A stretch of DNA of 64,000 nucleotides. Source: Elusimicrobiaceae bacterium. Lineage in GTDB: Bacteria; Elusimicrobiota; Elusimicrobia; Elusimicrobiales; Elusimicrobiaceae. The stretch's first letter is position 1, and every line of letters begins with the position of its first letter. Both the position numbers and the translations under genes were made by a program. This document shows positions 17,477-25,991 of this stretch, piece by piece. The DNA lies in the NCBI GenBank assembly GCA_017475405.1, contig JAFVFN010000014.1:44652-108651 (forward strand), in the 5' to 3' direction. The notes beneath the pieces are model-generated. The model was given only the letters and a program-made list of their open reading frames with translations, did not search any database and had not been told where the DNA came from.

Positions 17477-17514
17477 TATATCCCCGGTGATTGTAAATCC
17501 CGGGGATATATTTT
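17477..17514 (+). terminator. Intrinsic terminator after the AsmA-like gene
   Basis: A perfect 11-bp stem TATATCCCCGG (17477-17487) / CCGGGGATATA (17500-17510) is followed by TTTT. It lies between convergent genes and may serve both. Confidence 0.82.
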
Positions 17515-17529
17515 GGATACTTGAGAAAA

Positions 17530-18126
17530 TTAATTTCGTTTCAAAAGTCTGCCGGAGGTACAACTACTTCCCTCCCGCACAGAACAAGATACCGTGGCCC
17601 AAGTAGCACTGCCAGCTGAGCCGTCAGTAGGAAAATCCAAATAAACACCTGAGTTACCATCCGCTCCTAATCGCAGACTGGTAAGTTCTAAAGTCTGTAC
17701 TTGCAGCTTATTTCCGACACGTAAATTTTTGCTGACGTTAATTTGAAAATCTCCGTTCGAAACATTTTTTAATTCTGACGCAATCAAATACCCGTTAATC
17801 GTAACATTGCCTTTATCGGCAACAATAAGCTTATCTACCCACCACTTATTGGCACGTATATTCAGGGTGGTCTTATTTTCCATCCATAAATTTGTTATTT
17901 CGAGGGGACGATTTCCTTTGAGCTTAATGGCGCCGCCCGTAGATTCCCTGGACCCTACATTTAGTTCAGTTTTTGGTGTAACAGGACGATCCATCAATTC
18001 GGTTTTGACTTCCCGAAAAGATGCAATCGGAGCCGATAAAGTAGCATACATCGTCATTTGCTCCGGGGCCGCCCACACCTGGCTGCCTAAGAGCATTACT
18101 CCCAATAAACCTGCTATATATTTCAT
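17530..18126 (-). CDS. Secreted beta-rich protein of unknown function
   Basis: 198 residues with a clear signal peptide (MKYIAGLLGVMLLGSQVWA). The body alternates short hydrophobic stretches and turns with many Asn and Lys (LEITNLWMENKTTLNIRANK, then WWVDKLIVADKGNVTINGYL), suggesting a right-handed beta-helix or adhesin-like stack. Two cysteines near the end (SCSVREGSSC) could form a disulfide. No family is recognised. It is convergent to the AsmA-like gene and divergent from waaA. Confidence 0.7.
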   Translation of the reverse strand: MKYIAGLLGVMLLGSQVWAAPEQMTMYATLSAPIASFREVKTELMDRPVTPKTELNVGSRESTGGAIKLKGNRPLEITNLWMENKTTLNIRANKWWVDKLIVADKGNVTINGYLIASELKNVSNGDFQINVSKNLRVGNKLQVQTLELTSLRLGADGNSGVYLDFPTDGSAGSATWATVSCSVREGSSCTSGRLLKRN

Positions 18127-18243
18127 ACTTCCTCACTTTCAAAAATTAAGATAAAAAGAACTACTTTAAGTATAGCTAATATAACACGTAAAAACAACCC
18201 CTTTTTTCCGCACGATGCTCCCAAAATATCATATAATAAAGAT

Positions 18244-19521
18244 ATGGGATATTGTTTACTGATCCTAACCAACTTGGCATTCCCGTTTGTTGCGGTGGGA
18301 GTGATCCTGGGGTTTTTAATTTCACCCAGACGCAAACTGCTGGGACACTTAGTTTTGGAACTCAAAGAACGTTTTGGATTTGCCCGCAACGTTCCTGTCG
18401 GTGCTGTTTGGATGCATTGTGCCAGTGTGGGAGAAGTAAATTCAATCAAGGGACTTATCAAACAACTCAAGGATATCTACCAACGCGACATCTTTGTAAC
18501 AACTTCTACGCAGGCAGGTAAAGAAGCAGCTCTTAAAAATCCGGATATTAAAGCTGCGTTTTTGGCACCGCTTGATTTTTATCCTGTTTGCAGACATTTT
18601 ATCAAACACGCCAAGCCACACCGTTTATTTATTGTAGAGCGGGAAATTTGGCCCAATATGCTTTGGGCCGCGCATCGGGCGCGTGTCCCATACGCCGTGG
18701 TAAATGGACGTATTAGCAAAAAATCGGCCCGTGCCTACGCCTGGATCAAACCGTTATTTAAAATGATACTCTCTCCCATGACGTTTGCCGCCTTGCAGAG
18801 TAAAGATGCCGCCAAACGTTATGAACTTATCGGCGTACCGGCTGACAAAATCCATGTCTGCGGTAACGTCAAATACGATTCGCTGTCCAATGCACCCGGA
18901 CGGGTGGAAGAGGTAAAAGCGTTACTGGCTAAACTGGGTTGGCAGGGAAATGCGCTATTTGTCCTGGGCAGCACACATCCTCAGGAAGAAACTCTTCTTT
19001 TCCGGGCAGCCCCGGAAATCCTTAAAACAGGCACTAAAATTATCTTTGCTCCGCGTCATTTGGAACGCAAAAGCGAGATTGAACATGCCCTTGCACAAAG
19101 CGGGCTGCACTTTGCCTTTGTCAGTCAGGCGGCCTTTGATAAAAACACGGATATACTCTGCGCAGATACCATGGGCCTTTTGCAGTCCTTATATGCGTGT
19201 GCTACGCTGACATTCGTGGGAGGCAGCATAGCGCCGCGCGGAGCCCATAACTTATTGGAACCCGCCATCCTGGGAAAAACCGTTTTATTTGGCAAATACT
19301 TTTATAATACCCCCGATACGGCTCACGCATTGTTGGAGCGCGGCGGCGGCGTGTTAGTCAGTGAAACCAATTTTAAAGAGACTGTGTTGCGCCTGCTGGC
19401 AGACCGGGAACAATTAGACAATATGAATGCAAAAGCCCGGCAGACTGCCAACAGTTTTAAAGGTGCAACCGCTCAAATCAGGGGAGTCGTACAACATTAT
19501 GAACACACAACAACAGCCTAA
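18244..19521 (+). CDS. waaA: 3-deoxy-D-manno-octulosonic acid (Kdo) transferase
   Basis: 425 residues, standard length. An N-terminal membrane anchor (LLILTNLAFPFVAVGVILGF) is followed by the glycosyltransferase N domain: WMHCASVGE, FVTTSTQAGKEAA, FIVEREIWPNML. The C-terminal domain has VLGSTHPQEE, IFAPRHLERK and FVGGSIAPRGAHNLLEPA, the CMP-Kdo binding signature. It adds Kdo to lipid A on the inner membrane, which implies an LPS-bearing outer membrane. TATAAT (18232-18237) is exactly 6 bases before the ATG, so it is leaderless. It overlaps the following GT9 gene by 23 bp. Confidence 0.93.
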   Translation: MGYCLLILTNLAFPFVAVGVILGFLISPRRKLLGHLVLELKERFGFARNVPVGAVWMHCASVGEVNSIKGLIKQLKDIYQRDIFVTTSTQAGKEAALKNPDIKAAFLAPLDFYPVCRHFIKHAKPHRLFIVEREIWPNMLWAAHRARVPYAVVNGRISKKSARAYAWIKPLFKMILSPMTFAALQSKDAAKRYELIGVPADKIHVCGNVKYDSLSNAPGRVEEVKALLAKLGWQGNALFVLGSTHPQEETLLFRAAPEILKTGTKIIFAPRHLERKSEIEHALAQSGLHFAFVSQAAFDKNTDILCADTMGLLQSLYACATLTFVGGSIAPRGAHNLLEPAILGKTVLFGKYFYNTPDTAHALLERGGGVLVSETNFKETVLRLLADREQLDNMNAKARQTANSFKGATAQIRGVVQHYEHTTTA

Positions 19522-21022
19522 CATTTTGGTGGTAAGATTATCTTCGCTGGGAGACATTGTGCTCTCTTCACCCATTTACAAAAATATCAAGGCCGCCTGG
19601 CCGCAGGCGCGCATTACCTTGCTGGTCAAACCGGCGTTTTCACAGGCACTAGCCGGACACCCCGATATTGATGAAATTTTGGTCGCCAAAAAGAGTCTGT
19701 GGGGCATTGTACGTCAGGTACGTGCCGGTCACTATACGCATTATTTAGACTTACACGCCACGTTTAAGAGTATCTTAATCGGATGGCTCAGCCATATCCC
19801 CAACCGGGCACGTTACGATAAAAATACACTGGCCCGCCGCATGTTCGTCAAGTTCCATAAAAGCTCTCCCGTGTTGGAAAAACATACATTGGAAAAATAT
19901 CTAGAAGCTTTAAAAGCATGGGATATCCCGGTCAAATATAAGGAACCCAAACTGGGGGACTGGGCCTACCGACACACCGAAACGGCCGGTAAAAAAATCC
20001 GTAAAATCGGTATCTTCCAAACCTCTTTTATCGGAGACAGTGTACTGACCACGCCGCTTATCCAAAAGACCAAAAAATTATTCCCGGACACCCAAATCGT
20101 CGTGATTACCCGTCCGCAAACCGAAGATATTTTCAAACCGCTTCCCGAAGTATCCGAGGTCATCCTCAACGATAAACGCGGTTGGAATAAGATCGCCGGG
20201 GTTTGGAAAACCGCCCGGGCTATAAAAAAATCCGGCATTGATATTTTGCTCGTTCCGCACCGCAGTTTTAGAAGCGCGCTGATTGCCTGGCTCTCCGGAG
20301 TACCGATACGTATCGGGTTTACATCCAGCGAGGGTTGGTTCTTCTACACCAAGACCGTACCGTTTAGTTGGATGATCCATGATGCCGAGCGCAATTTGTC
20401 GCTTTTGCAGGGAATTGCCAAAGAGAAATTTGCCGCCGAAAAATTATCCATGTCTTTTACGCCTTCTGCCGATGAAAACGTGGCACGACTGCTCAAGGAT
20501 TTTAATCTGGAAGGCAAAAAACTTGTCGGTATTCACGCAGGCAGTGCCTGGCCGACCAAATGCTGGCCCATGGAATATTTCGTGGAACTGATCAGCAAAC
20601 TGCAAACCGAACTGGGACTACAGGTAGTACTGGTCGGCGGGGGAAAACAAGACACTGATTTGGGTGAGAAAATCTGCCAACTGGCTCAGGGACATGCCGC
20701 CAGCTTATGCGGCAAGACCAGCTTGGCTGATCTGATGGCGCTTATGAAACATCTTTCCCTGTTTATTACCAATGACTCCGGTCCCATGCACATTGCCACA
20801 GCCTTTGATGTGCCGACTTTGGCAATCTTCGGGCCAACCACCCGGGAGTTGGGATTTTTCCCGTACGGACAGGGACACCGCGTATTAGAAGTCAAAGATT
20901 TACCGTGCCGGCCGTGTGCACTGCACGGGGGGAAGAAATGCCCGCTTAAACACTTTAAGTGTATGAAAGATATTACCCCGCAGCAGGTATTTGACAACGC
21001 CAAAGAAATGCTCAAGATGTAA
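19499..21022 (+). CDS. Glycosyltransferase family 9 (heptosyltransferase-like) with duplicated N-terminal domain
   Basis: 507 residues from ATG 19499, about 150 longer than WaaF/WaaC. The N-terminal Rossmann half appears twice: residues 7-60 (VVRLSSLGDIVLSSPIYK) and again near residue 180 (IGIFQTSFIGDSVLTTPLIQ). Only one C-terminal donor-binding domain follows (VGIHAGSAWPTKCWP, then NDSGPMHIATA, the GT9 signature). The first half has its own PNRARYDK segment and looks like a duplicated acceptor domain or a fusion of a truncated GT9. It overlaps waaA by 23 bp, so LPS core assembly is the likely job. A strong terminator follows. Confidence 0.85.
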   Translation: MNTQQQPNILVVRLSSLGDIVLSSPIYKNIKAAWPQARITLLVKPAFSQALAGHPDIDEILVAKKSLWGIVRQVRAGHYTHYLDLHATFKSILIGWLSHIPNRARYDKNTLARRMFVKFHKSSPVLEKHTLEKYLEALKAWDIPVKYKEPKLGDWAYRHTETAGKKIRKIGIFQTSFIGDSVLTTPLIQKTKKLFPDTQIVVITRPQTEDIFKPLPEVSEVILNDKRGWNKIAGVWKTARAIKKSGIDILLVPHRSFRSALIAWLSGVPIRIGFTSSEGWFFYTKTVPFSWMIHDAERNLSLLQGIAKEKFAAEKLSMSFTPSADENVARLLKDFNLEGKKLVGIHAGSAWPTKCWPMEYFVELISKLQTELGLQVVLVGGGKQDTDLGEKICQLAQGHAASLCGKTSLADLMALMKHLSLFITNDSGPMHIATAFDVPTLAIFGPTTRELGFFPYGQGHRVLEVKDLPCRPCALHGGKKCPLKHFKCMKDITPQQVFDNAKEMLKM

Positions 21023-21044
21023 AACAAGCCATATATCTAATACA

Positions 21045-21069
21045 AAAAGGCCTCCGTCGGAGGCCTTTT
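21045..21069 (+). terminator. Intrinsic terminator after waaA operon
   Basis: AAAAGGCCTCCG / CGGAGGCCTTTT is a perfect stem with a very short loop and poly-T on one side and poly-A on the other, so it can work in both directions. Confidence 0.88.
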
Positions 21070-21173
21070 GTCAATTGAATATGCCTTAACATTATAAATT
21101 ATCCTCTTGAAAAAATCCCCAATGAACAAATCATTGCAAACAACCGGGCAACGCAATGTATGCGGACCGATAA

Positions 21174-21431
21174 GAAATAAATGTAGTAATTAAACCGCCA
21201 AAAACAACCATCAAAGCGGGAAATAAAGAATACTTACAAACTTTGGACGCTTTAGAATTACTTAACAAAACACCTATCACGCATGAGCATCCTTATGAGG
21301 TACTGTCCAGACATATTGATACGTACCATCTTCAATATGGCAAGTTATTGGCCTTGGCAGAGCGCTATTACCCGCGACACACTCTTATATGGTTGGCACG
21401 TACGGCCAGCAAAGGAGGATATATATTATGA
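21174..21431 (+). pseudogene. Decayed gene fragment followed by a 7-codon stub
   Basis: The frame is open from just after a stop at 21171 to a stop at 21429-21431. It includes YEVLSRHIDTYHLQYGKLLA and ERYYPRHTLIWLARTASKGG, protein-like in composition, but has no convincing start. AAAGGAGG with ATG at 21428 follows, overlapping the stop, opening a second frame that closes after 7 codons. This is what a two-gene, translationally coupled operon (for example toxin-antitoxin) looks like after decay. The family is not recognised. Nothing else is seen in 21070-21447. Confidence 0.45.
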
Positions 21432-21447
21432 CTCAATCTGTCTTTAA

Positions 21448-21981
21448 TTAATAACGATAATAACAATACCCTCCCGCATTATAACAAGCTCCGTCAGATC
21501 CCGTTTCTATCTTACATACTTGATTCGCAATACTTGTCTTATCCGCGGGTCTTGCTGTACATACACGTGCACCCGCAGAGTCCTGAGAATACATCTGCCT
21601 GACTTGGTATGACATACCAATCAAACTGTTAGAACAAGCGATCTGAACAAAACTACTGACAATTCCAATATGGCATTCTCCCCAATCATACTGTACAACA
21701 CGCCCCGTAGAATCTTCGTCTTTTTCGCTTTCTTCAGTTTCTATCACACCCTGCGGTAGAGTAATATCCAATTTACCCAAATCATCTGAATATTGCCCAT
21801 TGGCTAAGTAATACACTTCCTGAGCATTTGCAATAGAATGAACTAAATTTTTTAGATTGGCATAACGACTTTTAGTGACTGCTTTCTGGTATTGTGGCAG
21901 TGCCACTGCCGCTAATATTCCTATAATTAATACAACTACTAAAAGCTCTATGAGCGTAAATGCCTGTTTATGTTGAACCAT
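21448..21981 (-). CDS. Type IV prepilin / pseudopilin (T-tract promoter class)
   Basis: 177 residues. HKQA then FTLIELLVVVLIIGIL (Ala at -1). RYANLKNLVHSIANAQEVYYLANGQYSDDLGKLDITLP follows the stalk helix in the family pattern. The tail ends NQVCKIETG with further cysteines, so it belongs to the QVCKxETG subfamily. AAGGAGAG precedes the ATG. Its 5' region is identical to that of the pilin at 32320-32811 apart from the length of the T-run. Confidence 0.92.
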   Translation of the reverse strand: MVQHKQAFTLIELLVVVLIIGILAAVALPQYQKAVTKSRYANLKNLVHSIANAQEVYYLANGQYSDDLGKLDITLPQGVIETEESEKDEDSTGRVVQYDWGECHIGIVSSFVQIACSNSLIGMSYQVRQMYSQDSAGARVCTARPADKTSIANQVCKIETGSDGACYNAGGYCYYRY

Positions 21982-22017
21982 AATTCTCTCCTTATATATT
22001 TTTTTACTTATAAAGAG

Positions 22018-22045
22018 AGAATATCAAAAAAAAAAAACGCGTCAA
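22018..22045 (-). promoter_or_regulatory. Promoter with 12-T spacer of pilin 21448-21981
   Basis: On the minus strand TTGACG (22040-22045), CG, 12 T, GA, TATTCT (22018-22023): a 16-bp spacer. It differs from 32848-32876 by exactly one T in the run. Confidence 0.72.
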
Positions 22046-22082
22046 GTTACCGTCGATAAATGGTTAAATCCGGACAAACAAA

Positions 22083-22109
22083 GGCCCACCCTCCATATTG
22101 CAGAGGGTG
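22083..22109. terminator. Hairpin terminator after the PC4-like gene
   Basis: CCCACCCTC / GAGGGTGGG forms a perfect 9-bp stem with a 9-nt loop. On the minus strand the tail is only moderately T-rich (CCTTTGTTTG), so its efficiency is uncertain. Confidence 0.5.
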
Positions 22110-22139
22110 GGGACAAACAGATCTACCACCAAGTAAATA

Positions 22140-22604
22140 TTAAAAATCTACATCCGGTATTTCGTCAATAGCCGCTAAGGTATCCCTAAACAGTTTACGG
22201 ATATCCGCCCATTTATCCAACGGCAGCCAAATACCGTTTTTATGGTATCCCTTGTCCTGGCTCCACTGACGAAGCTCCAGTCCGCGTACGCCGCGAAATT
22301 CTGCAATCCCGACTACAATACATATCCCGGGTCGTTTGGCAAATTTTCCAATGGGACCCAATTTAAGGTCCTTGATGTTTTCCGGTAAGGCCAAAAGCAT
22401 CGGCACTAGTGCACGTACGATTTCAGGAGTTAAAGTAACTCCGTCACGAGTGGGCCCGTTAAATCCGCTTTCCAGTTTTAAATACCGACGTACAGATACG
22501 TATCGGTATCCGTGATAAGCGTCTATTGAAAAATGGACCTCTTCCTGCTCATTAACAGGCAATTGTCCAATATCTCTGAGTAAGGCAAAACTGCTTTCCA
22601 ACAT
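22140..22604 (-). CDS. Tandem PC4/p15-like single-stranded DNA-binding protein
   Basis: 154 residues containing two PC4-type units. The first is VHFSIDAYHGYRYVSVRRYL with PTRDGVTLTPEIVRALVPML. The second is GICIVVGIAEFRGVRGLELR with GIWLPLDKWADIRKLF. The pattern, a beta-strand block with an R-x-Y/W motif, a (T/K)xxGhxL turn and a helix, is that of the transcriptional coactivator p15 (PC4) family. Bacterial members bind single-stranded DNA or RNA as dimers; a tandem copy could give a pseudo-dimer in one chain. It lies alone, divergent from the kinase gene. Confidence 0.65.
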   Translation of the reverse strand: MLESSFALLRDIGQLPVNEQEEVHFSIDAYHGYRYVSVRRYLKLESGFNGPTRDGVTLTPEIVRALVPMLLALPENIKDLKLGPIGKFAKRPGICIVVGIAEFRGVRGLELRQWSQDKGYHKNGIWLPLDKWADIRKLFRDTLAAIDEIPDVDF

Positions 22605-22723
22605 ACAAAACCCCTTTCTTCTAAAAAAATTCTGCTTTCCAACGTTAAAATATGCTAAGATACCTTTAGTTATATTTTAATGATTGATTAGTATAAAATC
22701 AAGATGTTTAAAAGGGAAATCTT

Positions 22724-25036
22724 ATGGCAGAAGAACAACAACCTTCATTGGTAGGACAAGAAATTTCGGGATGTGAAATCCTTCAGAAAGTAGCCGTAGG
22801 CGGTATGGGATCCGTCTACAGAGCGCGCCATAAAGCGCTGGACCGCATTGTGTGCGTCAAGATTTTAAGTCCTTCCCTGACCAACGATAAAAAAGCCGTA
22901 GAGCTCTTTTTAACCGAAGCGCGTGCGATTGCCGAGTTGGAACACCCCAATATCGTTCAAGTGTTCAACGTCGGAAAAGAAAAAGGCTATTACTTTATTG
23001 TGATGTCCTTTATTGAAGGTCAAACACTTTCCCAAATCATTAAAAAACAAAAAAATATTCCGTTAGGTACTATCCTGGACCTGTTTGAAGGTATCTTTTT
23101 AGGTCTTGATGCTGCCCATGCCAAAGGGATTATCCACCGGGATATTAAACCGTCTAATATTTTGGTTAATACGGACGGACAACCCAAGATCGTGGACTTT
23201 GGTATCGCCAAAAAAATGGATAAAGAAAAAGGGTCTACCAAAACCACCGAGCTTGCCGGTACCGCCTATTTTATCGCGCCGGAACAGGCTTTGGGACGTG
23301 ATTTAGACACCCGGGCCGATTTATATTCCGTGGGTGCCAGCTTATATTATGTACTGACCGGACAGTTCCCGTATAACGGTAAAAACACCATTGATATTAT
23401 TCAAAAACATATCAATGAACCGGTGCCAAATCCGGCCAAATTACGTCCGGATATCCCGGCCTGGCTTGCCGGAGCGGTACAGCGCTTGATGTCTAAAAAA
23501 CCGGAAGACCGTTTTCAAACGGCTAAAGAGGCATATGTCTATTTCCAGAAAATGCGCGCCGGCGATCAACTGAAATTTAAAAAAGGTTCCTCAATCAGTC
23601 TGGCAGAAAACAGTGCGTTAAAAATCGTGAAAGAAGAAAAATTCCAAACCGATATGATTCAACGCCAGCGCCAAATGGAAAAACCGCTCAAACATTCCAC
23701 GAATACCAAGCCGTCGTTACTTCCATCGGTAGATGCTGCGGTAGTGGTACCCAATGCGACCTCCCCTAAGGAAGCACCCAAACCTGCTGACAAACAACCG
23801 CAGCCGGAATTATTGGATGCCAAAGATGTAAAACCGGTAGAAGTTTATAACCCCGGCCCCACATTCGTTCAACAACAAATCCGTGAGAAAACACGCAGTA
23901 TGGTAAAATTGATTACCAATTTGGTTATCAAGCTGCCCGTGTTTATCCTGTTTACGATTTTGGTAGCGTATGTCTCTCACCGCTTAGGAGTCATCTGTTC
24001 GGTAAATCTGGTCCCGGCAGACAGTCTGCTTGCCAACCTGATCAATCCGTTCTTTGCCGAAGAATATGCCCCCAAACAACTGCTCTTTATGCTTTTAACG
24101 GCAGTAACGTTAGTGGCCGTGTTTGCCTCTGCCGCCATCAAAGAATATGCCCATTCGACGATATCGTTGCTTTTCCTGGCGATTGCTGCCTATATGGCCG
24201 GTTTATTTACTCCGCAAAACGCTTTTTTGGATACCCATACGATGTTCCAGTACCTGTTTACCCCGGAATACTACTTATGTTATTTGGTCATGGCACTGGT
24301 ATGGGCCATCGGACTGTGTTTCACGTATAACCGTTCCATTGTGCAGGGTATCTTGGGAAGCGCGTTAGTGGCGCTGGTCATTACACTGTCTTATTTGGCT
24401 CCGCACCTGAGTATTGCACCGGCCGCGGACATCCCTTCCTTTAAGATCCTGTTCTTTGTGGCATTGTTCAGCGGCGTAGTGGCCATTTACTATTTGGCCG
24501 ACCGCAAAGAAAAAACAAGCGTTATCTTGCCTCTCGTATTTTTACTGGTGGGAAGTGTGACCATGTGGATCTATACCGTGTCCGGTTTGGCTTATACGCT
24601 ACGCCATACCACTGATGCGCTCATCGCAAATATTCATGTTAAGTCATTAAGCAGTGCACAGATATCGGCTGCAATGGAACGCGAGCTTGGTATTGATTCT
24701 CGCAGAGACGTGTTTGCTGACTTTGATAAAACCAGTGAAGTATCCGTTATGAACTGGGAACAGAAAAAAGCATTTTTCTCCGCGCAATTATCCCGTATTG
24801 CACCGGACGTATTTAACGAAGAAAATTCACCGTTATTTATCAGGTTACTCAGCTATTATTATCACGGCGGAGAAAGCAGAATGAAATACGCATTGTGGTC
24901 ATATGCCATGTCCCTGCCGATTGAAAACTTTAACCGCGACGCACAAGACAACAGCGCCTACAGTTTCCTGATGCTGCTACTCATGGCACTGAGTATGAGT
25001 TTTTGTTTGGGATCTATCGTATTTAAAGAGGATTAA
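22724..25036 (+). CDS. Transmembrane Ser/Thr protein kinase (Hanks type)
   Basis: 770 residues. The kinase domain (about 15-285) has VAVGGMGSVYRARH (P-loop), VCVKI (catalytic Lys), HRDIKPSNILV (catalytic loop), DFGIAKK (metal-binding Asp) and APEQALGRD. A Pro/Lys-rich linker follows, then about eight hydrophobic segments from residue 395 to 640 and a C-terminal helical domain ending in another membrane segment, unlike the single-helix PknB/PASTA layout. It is 2 bp from a PP2C phosphatase gene, so the pair is a reversible phosphorylation module. AAGGGAAA precedes the ATG. The targets are unknown. Confidence 0.92.
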   Translation: MAEEQQPSLVGQEISGCEILQKVAVGGMGSVYRARHKALDRIVCVKILSPSLTNDKKAVELFLTEARAIAELEHPNIVQVFNVGKEKGYYFIVMSFIEGQTLSQIIKKQKNIPLGTILDLFEGIFLGLDAAHAKGIIHRDIKPSNILVNTDGQPKIVDFGIAKKMDKEKGSTKTTELAGTAYFIAPEQALGRDLDTRADLYSVGASLYYVLTGQFPYNGKNTIDIIQKHINEPVPNPAKLRPDIPAWLAGAVQRLMSKKPEDRFQTAKEAYVYFQKMRAGDQLKFKKGSSISLAENSALKIVKEEKFQTDMIQRQRQMEKPLKHSTNTKPSLLPSVDAAVVVPNATSPKEAPKPADKQPQPELLDAKDVKPVEVYNPGPTFVQQQIREKTRSMVKLITNLVIKLPVFILFTILVAYVSHRLGVICSVNLVPADSLLANLINPFFAEEYAPKQLLFMLLTAVTLVAVFASAAIKEYAHSTISLLFLAIAAYMAGLFTPQNAFLDTHTMFQYLFTPEYYLCYLVMALVWAIGLCFTYNRSIVQGILGSALVALVITLSYLAPHLSIAPAADIPSFKILFFVALFSGVVAIYYLADRKEKTSVILPLVFLLVGSVTMWIYTVSGLAYTLRHTTDALIANIHVKSLSSAQISAAMERELGIDSRRDVFADFDKTSEVSVMNWEQKKAFFSAQLSRIAPDVFNEENSPLFIRLLSYYYHGGESRMKYALWSYAMSLPIENFNRDAQDNSAYSFLMLLLMALSMSFCLGSIVFKED

Positions 25037-25038
25037 CT

Positions 25039-25857
25039 ATGCGCAGCTTTGATATAGAATTTGCCGCCGTAACCGATATTGGTAAGATCCGTGAGAAAAA
25101 CGAAGACAATGTGCTGATTTCCTCGGATTTAAGTCTGGGCGTAGTGGCAGACGGTATGGGCGGACACAGTGCCGGTGAAATTGCCAGCAATATTGCTGTC
25201 TCCGTACTGGCCGAAACCGTACGCAAAATCAATGCCGGCAAACTGCAAATCCCGCCGAATTTTCTGCCCAAACTAACGGCCACGGAACGAAAGATTTTAC
25301 TGGCCGCCAATCTGGCAAATGCGGCTATTTATTCAACCGCTCAATCTTCCGAAACGTACCGCATGATGGGAACCACTTTGACGGGTCTGCTGCTGGAAAA
25401 CAACTGCGCTACGGCCGTACACGTGGGGGATTCCCGATTGTATTTGCTGCGCAAAGACAAGATTATCCAAATTACCACGGACCATTCCCTGGCCATGGAA
25501 CATATCCGCCGCGGGCTTTTAACCAAAGCGGAAGCAGATCATTCCAAGATCCAAAATATCCTGACCCGTGCCATGGGCATTAAGAAAAACATTGAGTTTG
25601 ATTTACTTAAGTTCCCGGTACATGAGGGGGATATCCTGTTGTTATGTTCTGACGGACTATATAAAGGACTTAACGAAGAGCAAATTGCCGCGATCCTGCG
25701 CGCGGGACGCAATATGCCGCTGGTTAAGCTGTGCAAACAGCTCGTGCATGATTCCAATGACAAAGACGGACAGGATAATATTTCATGTGTGTTAGTTAAA
25801 ATATTACCGCCTCAAAAACTGACATTCATGCAGAAACTTAAACAGCTGTTTAAGTAA
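25039..25857 (+). CDS. PP2C-family Ser/Thr protein phosphatase
   Basis: 272 residues. All PP2C metal motifs are visible: DIGKIREKNEDN, VADGMGGHSAGEIAS, MGTTLTGLLL, HVGDSRLYLL, LCSDGLYKGL and DGQDNISCVLVKI. It is soluble and cytoplasmic. It probably dephosphorylates the products of the kinase encoded 2 bp upstream (stp/prkC-like arrangement). It ends before a GC-rich terminator at 25884-25912. Confidence 0.94.
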   Translation: MRSFDIEFAAVTDIGKIREKNEDNVLISSDLSLGVVADGMGGHSAGEIASNIAVSVLAETVRKINAGKLQIPPNFLPKLTATERKILLAANLANAAIYSTAQSSETYRMMGTTLTGLLLENNCATAVHVGDSRLYLLRKDKIIQITTDHSLAMEHIRRGLLTKAEADHSKIQNILTRAMGIKKNIEFDLLKFPVHEGDILLLCSDGLYKGLNEEQIAAILRAGRNMPLVKLCKQLVHDSNDKDGQDNISCVLVKILPPQKLTFMQKLKQLFK

Positions 25858-25883
25858 TTTATTGTTCAATACCCTGATTATAT

Positions 25884-25912
25884 CGCCCCTGTTGCGAAAC
25901 AGGGGTGTTGTA
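25884..25912 (+). terminator. Intrinsic terminator after the kinase-phosphatase operon
   Basis: The stem CCCCTGTT (25886-25893) / AACAGGGG (25898-25905) with loop GCGA is followed by TGTTGTAT. Confidence 0.7.
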
Positions 25913-25991
25913 TATATATAGGTCCTTTGAAGGTAACTGGATAGGACTTAGGACCCTGTTCCTATATAGAAAACTTCTTTATAATGTAAAT

